NCBI GenBank assembly: GCA_951801155.1
Contig: CATOLK010000035.1
Span: 1 to 9,989, forward strand
Reading direction: 5' to 3'
Origin: an uncultured Rickettsiales bacterium
Lineage (GTDB): Bacteria > Pseudomonadota > Alphaproteobacteria > Rickettsiales > UBA1997
DNA: 9,989 nucleotides
Positions 6,740 through 9,989 of the stretch are shown piece after piece; position 1 is the stretch's first letter, and every line of letters starts with the position of its first letter. The notes under the pieces are model-generated. The model saw only the letters and a program-made list of their open reading frames with translations, was not told the origin of the DNA and did no database searches. The position numbers and the translations under genes are program-made.

Positions 6740-7300
6740 ATGGAAAATATTTTAATAAACAATCTTACTGAAAAAATAAATAGTGGTAAGATTGTTTCTT
6801 TTCCAACCGAAACTGTTTACGCTTTAAGTTGTGATGTTAATAATATTGAAGCAATAGAAAGAATATATAAAATTAAAAATAGAAATAGATCTAAACTTTT
6901 AAGTATTTTTATAAATAAAGAATTACTAAATAATTTAGTTATTTACGAATGTAGTTTCCAAAGTTTAATTGAAAAAGAATTAGAAAATGGGACCACAATT
7001 ATTTTTAATAAAAAAAATAATGATGTTTTAAATAATATAAAAAGTAATACTATAGGCATAAGAATTCCAAAGCACGATTTTACAAGAAAAATGTTGAAAA
7101 AATTAAACAAACCTATTGTGGCTACGAGTGTAAATTTAAGTGGTGAATTGCCTTTGTGTAATTATGATGATATCGTTAGAAATTTTGGTAATGAAATTGA
7201 TTATATTATTGACAATAAATTAATAAAAAGTTTTATTAATGGAAAACCTTCAAAAATTATCTCTGTAGTTGATGGAGAATTCAAAAAAATAAGGAGTTAG
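6740..7300 (+). CDS. tsaC: L-threonylcarbamoyladenylate synthase (YrdC/Sua5 domain)
   Basis: Makes threonylcarbamoyl-AMP from threonine, bicarbonate and ATP, the first step of t6A formation at position 37 of ANN-decoding tRNAs; TsaB, TsaD and TsaE complete it. The 186-residue protein is a single YrdC domain: GKIVSFPTETVYALSCDV (16-33), the nucleotide-binding KIKNR (44-48), TTIIF (85-89), TIGIRIP (104-110) and PIVATSVNLSGE (125-136), all in the family order. It lacks the extra C-terminal Sua5 domain, so TsaC is the better name. Its ATG lies one base after the pepF stop, with only a weak purine-rich stretch upstream, suggesting translational coupling in a two-gene operon. It ends with TAG, showing that TAG does serve as a stop in this genome unless an 11-codon extension is read. 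Confidence 0.88.
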   Translation: MENILINNLTEKINSGKIVSFPTETVYALSCDVNNIEAIERIYKIKNRNRSKLLSIFINKELLNNLVIYECSFQSLIEKELENGTTIIFNKKNNDVLNNIKSNTIGIRIPKHDFTRKMLKKLNKPIVATSVNLSGELPLCNYDDIVRNFGNEIDYIIDNKLIKSFINGKPSKIISVVDGEFKKIRS

Positions 7301-7331
7301 TCTTTTTGTTATAAAATTCACAATAAATTAC

Positions 7332-7354
7332 TATAATAGACCTCTTTGATAAAA
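7332..7354 (+). repeat. Degenerate IS-end-like sequence, copy A
   Basis: This 23-base stretch matches 9948-9970 at 20 of 23 positions without gaps, including the shared TATAATAGAC start and ATAAAA end. It lies 31 bases after tsaC. It is one of five related sequences near lepA and is probably a decayed transposon end. Confidence 0.55.
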
Positions 7355-7393
7355 ATTTTTCGTAAAAATAAGTATTACAAAAAAATTTTTTAA

Positions 7394-7415
7394 TAGACCT
7401 TCTGCATAAAACTAT
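7394..7415 (+). repeat. Degenerate IS-end-like sequence, copy B
   Basis: This sequence matches 9953-9974 at 19 of 22 positions. The common core is TGCATAAAACTAT. It has the variant CCTTCTGCATAAAA, which is also found inverted at 7754-7771, so these two may be opposite ends of one element. Confidence 0.6.
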
Positions 7416-7442
7416 ATTCAAATATAAATAATATTTGAATAT
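7414..7442. terminator. 12-pair A/T-rich hairpin, possible tsaC terminator or internal part of the repeat element
   Basis: ATATTCAAATAT (7414-7425) and ATATTTGAATAT (7431-7442) form a perfect 12-pair stem with a five-base loop, followed on the plus strand by a T-rich stretch (7443-7463). It is the longest perfect hairpin I found. It lies 114 bases after tsaC and directly abuts IS-end-like copy B, so it may belong to a mobile element rather than act as a terminator. Confidence 0.4.
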
Positions 7443-7575
7443 TTTTAAATTTATTTATTTTTATAGTTGTTTATTAAGAAAATCTAATCTGAAATTATAT
7501 AAATAAAGAAAAACCAAAGAAATAACAAATCTAATAAAAAAAGAAAGATATAAAAAAATTATTAAATATATATAG

Positions 7576-7606
7576 AAAATAAGAATAGTTTTATGCAAGA
7601 AGTCTA
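7576..7606 (-). repeat. IS-end-like sequence, copy C: 31-base exact inverted match to the right edge of the window
   Basis: The reverse complement of these 31 bases is identical to 9953-9983. The core reads TAGACTTCTTGCATAAAACT. Identity stops sharply at both ends apart from three further matching bases beyond the first outer mismatch. Such a long perfect match in otherwise decayed non-coding DNA suggests recent common origin, most likely as the end of the same IS or MITE family. Confidence 0.85.
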
Positions 7607-7753
7607 ATATTTATATAGAATTGTATAGAGATATATTTTTGTTATTAAAAATATTAAAAGTATAAAGTATTTTGAAACAAAATTTAGAATTCAGTGGAAA
7701 ATTATTTTTTATAGTTTTTTAATTATTTAAACAATATTTACAGATATATAATT

Positions 7754-7771
7754 TTTTATGCAGAAGATTTA
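7754..7771 (-). repeat. Degenerate IS-end-like sequence, copy D
   Basis: Its reverse complement matches 7394-7411 at 16 of 18 positions, sharing CTTCTGCATAAAA. It is inverted relative to copy B, as expected of the other end of a small element. Confidence 0.45.
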
Positions 7772-7901
7772 GCTATATTTGTAATCTAAAATGTTAGTTT
7801 ATTATTTACATTAAAAAGTTTTTTATTTATTAAATTGTTTTTTAATCTTATTTTTCTATAAAAAATGAAACTTTTTTAAATAAACCCATAAATCTTTCAA
7901 C

Positions 7902-7922
7902 CAATTTTTTACACAAAAATTG
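7902..7922. terminator. Hairpin just after lepA, possible terminator
   Basis: CAATTTTT (7902-7909) and AAAAATTG (7915-7922) form a perfect eight-pair stem with a five-base loop, 14 bases beyond the lepA stop on the minus strand. The downstream minus-strand sequence is not a clean U run, so factor-independent termination would be weak. Its position is the main support. Confidence 0.3.
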
Positions 7923-7936
7923 ATATAGTTTATTTA

Positions 7937-9760
7937 TTAATCCAACTTCAAAGCCGCCAAAAATGCACTTTGTGGAATTTCCACATTTCCAATTACCTTC
8001 ATTCTCTTTTTTCCAGCTTTTTGTTTTTCAAGTAATTTTCTTTTTCTTGTAATATCGCCACCATAGCATTTTGCTAAAACATCTTTTCTATATGGATTTA
8101 TAGTTTCTCTTGCTACAATTCGTCCACTAATACTTGCTTGAATTGCAATTTTAAACATTTGTCTAGGAATCAAATCTTTTAATTTTTCACAAAGTACTCT
8201 ACCTCTTGATTCTGCTCTTGATTTATGTAACATTATAGCTAAAGCATCCACCGGTTCGCCATTCACTAAAATCGACATTTTAGTTAAATCACTTTCCTGA
8301 TAATCTACAATTTCCCAATCAAAACTTGCATAACCTTTTGAATACGATTTTAATTTATCATAAAAATCATAGACAATTTCATTCAAAGGTAGTTTAAAAA
8401 CTAACATAGCTCTTGTACCTACATAGGTCAATTGTTCTTGAATTCCCCTTCTATCAATACATAATTTTAAAATATCACCCAAATAATCATCTGGAGTCAT
8501 AATAGTCGCTCTTACCCACGGTTCCATTATTTTTTTAATATAAGTTGGTTCTGGTAAATCACTTGGATTATGAATTTCTAAATAATCTTTACCTTCATCA
8601 AATTTAAAATTTTTCGTAGTATTTGTATAAACTCTATAAATAACAGAAGGCGAAGTAGTAATTAAATCCAAATTAAATTCTCTTTCTAATCTCTCTTGAA
8701 TTATTTCTAAATGCAAAAGTCCTAGAAATCCACATCTAAAACCAAAACCTAATGCCGAAGAAGTTTCTGGACTAAATTCAAAACTTGCATCATTTAAATG
8801 CAATTTTGCTAAAGATTCTTTAAAAATATCATAATCACCAGAATCAACTGGATAAATTCCACAAAATACAACTGGCATATTTGGCTTGAAACCTTGTAAA
8901 GGTTGACTATAAATATCATTTGAAAGCACTATAGTATCCCCAACTTTACAATCTGCCACTTGTTTTATTTGTCCTGTAAAATAACCAACTTCCCCAGCCG
9001 ATAATTCTGCTGTATTAACTTTTTTGGGTGTAAAAATACCTAAATTTTCCATTTGATACATAGCACCATTTGACATCATTTTAATTTTATCATTTTTTTT
9101 AAAGGTACCATCAATTACTCTAATTAAAACAACTACACCCAAATATGGATCATACCAACTGTCAATTAACATTGCTTTTGGTGGTTTTTCAACGGAACCA
9201 GAAGGTGCTGGTAATCGTTTTACTACTGCCTCCAATAAATCTTTTACACCCTCTCCGGTTTTTGCGCTTACAAGTACAGTATCGCTAGTATCAATTCCAA
9301 TAATTTCTTCGATTTGTTCTTTTGTTTTTTCGATATCTGCCGATGGTAGATCAATTTTATTTAAAACAGGTACTATTTCATGGTTATTTTCTATAGCATG
9401 ATAAGCATTTGCTAGAGTTTGAGCCTCTACACCTTGGGTTGCATCTACAAGCAATAAAGATCCCTCACAGGCAGCGAGACATCTATTAACTTCGTAAGTA
9501 AAATCTACATGTCCTGGTGTATCCATTAAATTTAAAATATAATTTTTTCCGTCGTCTGCTTTATAATTTAATCTTACAGTCTGTGCTTTAATTGTTATTC
9601 CTTTTTCTTTTTCTAATTCCATTGAATCAAGAATTCTGTCTTCTTTTTCTCTTTCGGTTACTCCTCCACAATATTCAATAATTCTGTCAGCAAGCGTTGA
9701 CTTCCCATGATCTATATGTGCTATTATGGAAAAATTTCTGATATTTTCTAGTGATACCAT
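7937..9760 (-). CDS. lepA: Translation elongation factor 4 (LepA) GTPase
   Basis: Ribosome-associated GTPase that can back-translocate or remodel stalled or mistranslocated ribosomes and aids translation under stress; cytoplasmic and partly membrane-associated in studied bacteria. The G domain shows AHIDHGKST (14-22, P-loop), GITIKAQT (54-61, switch I), DTPGH (80-84, with the catalytic His), NKID (134-137) and SAKTG (165-169). EF-G-like domains follow, with SALGFGFRCGFLGLLHLEI (335-353), and the LepA-specific C-terminal domain includes GGDITRKRKLLEKQKAGKKR. At 607 residues it is full length. The sequence is alphaproteobacterial in character (LNLMDTPGHVDFTYEV, KQVADCKVGDT). The ATG at 9760 gives the standard N-terminus; no clear Shine-Dalgarno sequence precedes it. 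The lepB signal peptidase gene that often follows lepA in other bacteria is absent; instead it is flanked by IS-end-like repeats. Confidence 0.96.
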   Translation of the reverse strand: MVSLENIRNFSIIAHIDHGKSTLADRIIEYCGGVTEREKEDRILDSMELEKEKGITIKAQTVRLNYKADDGKNYILNLMDTPGHVDFTYEVNRCLAACEGSLLLVDATQGVEAQTLANAYHAIENNHEIVPVLNKIDLPSADIEKTKEQIEEIIGIDTSDTVLVSAKTGEGVKDLLEAVVKRLPAPSGSVEKPPKAMLIDSWYDPYLGVVVLIRVIDGTFKKNDKIKMMSNGAMYQMENLGIFTPKKVNTAELSAGEVGYFTGQIKQVADCKVGDTIVLSNDIYSQPLQGFKPNMPVVFCGIYPVDSGDYDIFKESLAKLHLNDASFEFSPETSSALGFGFRCGFLGLLHLEIIQERLEREFNLDLITTSPSVIYRVYTNTTKNFKFDEGKDYLEIHNPSDLPEPTYIKKIMEPWVRATIMTPDDYLGDILKLCIDRRGIQEQLTYVGTRAMLVFKLPLNEIVYDFYDKLKSYSKGYASFDWEIVDYQESDLTKMSILVNGEPVDALAIMLHKSRAESRGRVLCEKLKDLIPRQMFKIAIQASISGRIVARETINPYRKDVLAKCYGGDITRKRKLLEKQKAGKKRMKVIGNVEIPQSAFLAALKLD

Positions 9761-9792
9761 AAAAAATTCTGTTAAAAGTTATGTTTTTCATA

Positions 9793-9820
9793 AATATATT
9801 TGTTATTTTTTTATTTTCAA
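9793..9820 (-). promoter_or_regulatory. Candidate lepA promoter
   Basis: On the minus strand TTGAAA (9820-9815) and TATATT (9798-9793) are separated by 16 bases, each matching the consensus closely. Transcription would begin near 9786, about 26 bases before the lepA ATG. Confidence 0.45.
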
Positions 9821-9947
9821 ATGGTTTTTGTAGTGAGGTATATAAATTTGTTAAGTTTGAGATAAAAATCTTTTTTCTCTCTTGTAATACTCTGTAGTGT
9901 TTAAATGATTAATAAAAAATGTAGTTTTTTATTATAGCTGTCTTTTT

Positions 9948-9989
9948 TATAATAGACTTCTTGCATAAAACTATTCTTATTTTTGTATA
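9948..9989 (+). mobile_element. IS-end-like sequence at the right edge, element probably continues beyond the window
   Basis: Bases 9953-9983 are the exact reverse complement of 7576-7606, and 9948-9970 matches 7332-7354 at 20 of 23. By comparison with the left copies, the terminus is near 9951-9953 and the body of the element lies to the right, outside the window. A TATAAT hexamer overlaps the tip (9948-9953). Whether an intact transposase follows cannot be seen. Confidence 0.6.

Larger units (their letters stand above)
7301..7936. mobile_element. Non-coding region with nested IS/MITE-like remnants between tsaC and lepA
   Basis: There is no credible gene in these 636 bases. The region contains four related IS-end-like sequences: two on the plus strand (7332-7354, 7394-7415) and two on the minus strand (7576-7606, 7754-7771), all facing outward as terminal inverted repeats would. 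Possible elements are 7394-7606 (about 213 bases) and 7394-7771 (about 378 bases). No transposase remnant is readable between them, so non-autonomous MITE-like elements or deletion derivatives of an IS fit best. Target-site duplications cannot be defined by eye. Confidence 0.5.

Noticed and set aside
7414..7442. Perfect hairpin as a regulator binding site.
   Set aside because: It lies far downstream of tsaC and next to an IS-end-like repeat, not in front of a gene; terminator or mobile-element structure is more likely.
1..9989. CRISPR array, tRNA, rRNA or known riboswitch.
   Set aside because: I saw no regularly spaced direct repeats and no tRNA T-loop/acceptor pattern in the gaps at 2413-2779, 4430-4761, 7301-7936 or 9761-9989. 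The repeats found are inverted and irregularly spaced.

Overview
This window looks like a piece of the chromosome of a strongly AT-rich, intracellular-type alphaproteobacterium, probably in or near the Rickettsiales. G+C is roughly a quarter by eye. The evidence is the alphaproteobacterial/rickettsial character of LepA and SecG, the low coding density with long gene-poor AT-rich gaps, and decayed insertion-sequence-like ends. The assignment is an inference from remembered family features, not from a search.

Layout, left to right. (1) 1-1934, minus strand: a family-2-like glycosyltransferase whose two catalytic half-motifs are separated by a long Glu/Lys-rich coiled coil. The frame ends at a TAG at 264-266 but then stays open to the left edge of the window, so the gene is probably the 5' part of a longer one interrupted by a single in-frame amber codon. 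(2) 2092-2412, plus: secG, behind a near-consensus sigma-70 promoter. (3) 2413-2779: a gap with palindromic sequences between convergent genes. (4) 2780-4429, minus: gltX, a long glutamyl-tRNA synthetase of the type usual in Firmicutes. (5) 4430-4761: divergent intergenic region with candidate promoters, a very short ORF and an orphan Shine-Dalgarno-like motif. (6) 4762-7300, plus: a two-gene operon, an M3B oligoendopeptidase F with an unusual possible membrane anchor, then tsaC (YrdC/Sua5 family) one base later. (7) 7301-7936: a non-coding stretch with several related, outward-facing IS-end-like sequences. (8) 7937-9760, minus: lepA (EF4). (9) 9761-9989: the lepA upstream region, then another copy of the IS-end-like sequence running into the right edge.

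The recognisable genes serve core translation and protein handling: tRNA charging (gltX), t6A37 modification (tsaC), ribosome back-translocation/rescue (lepA), secretion (secG) and peptide turnover (pepF). They do not form one pathway. The accessory content is the glycosyltransferase-like gene and the IS remnants around lepA. I see no tRNA, rRNA, CRISPR array or complete transposase. The observations most worth following are the amber-interrupted, coiled-coil-split glycosyltransferase and the inverted IS-end-like repeats flanking lepA.
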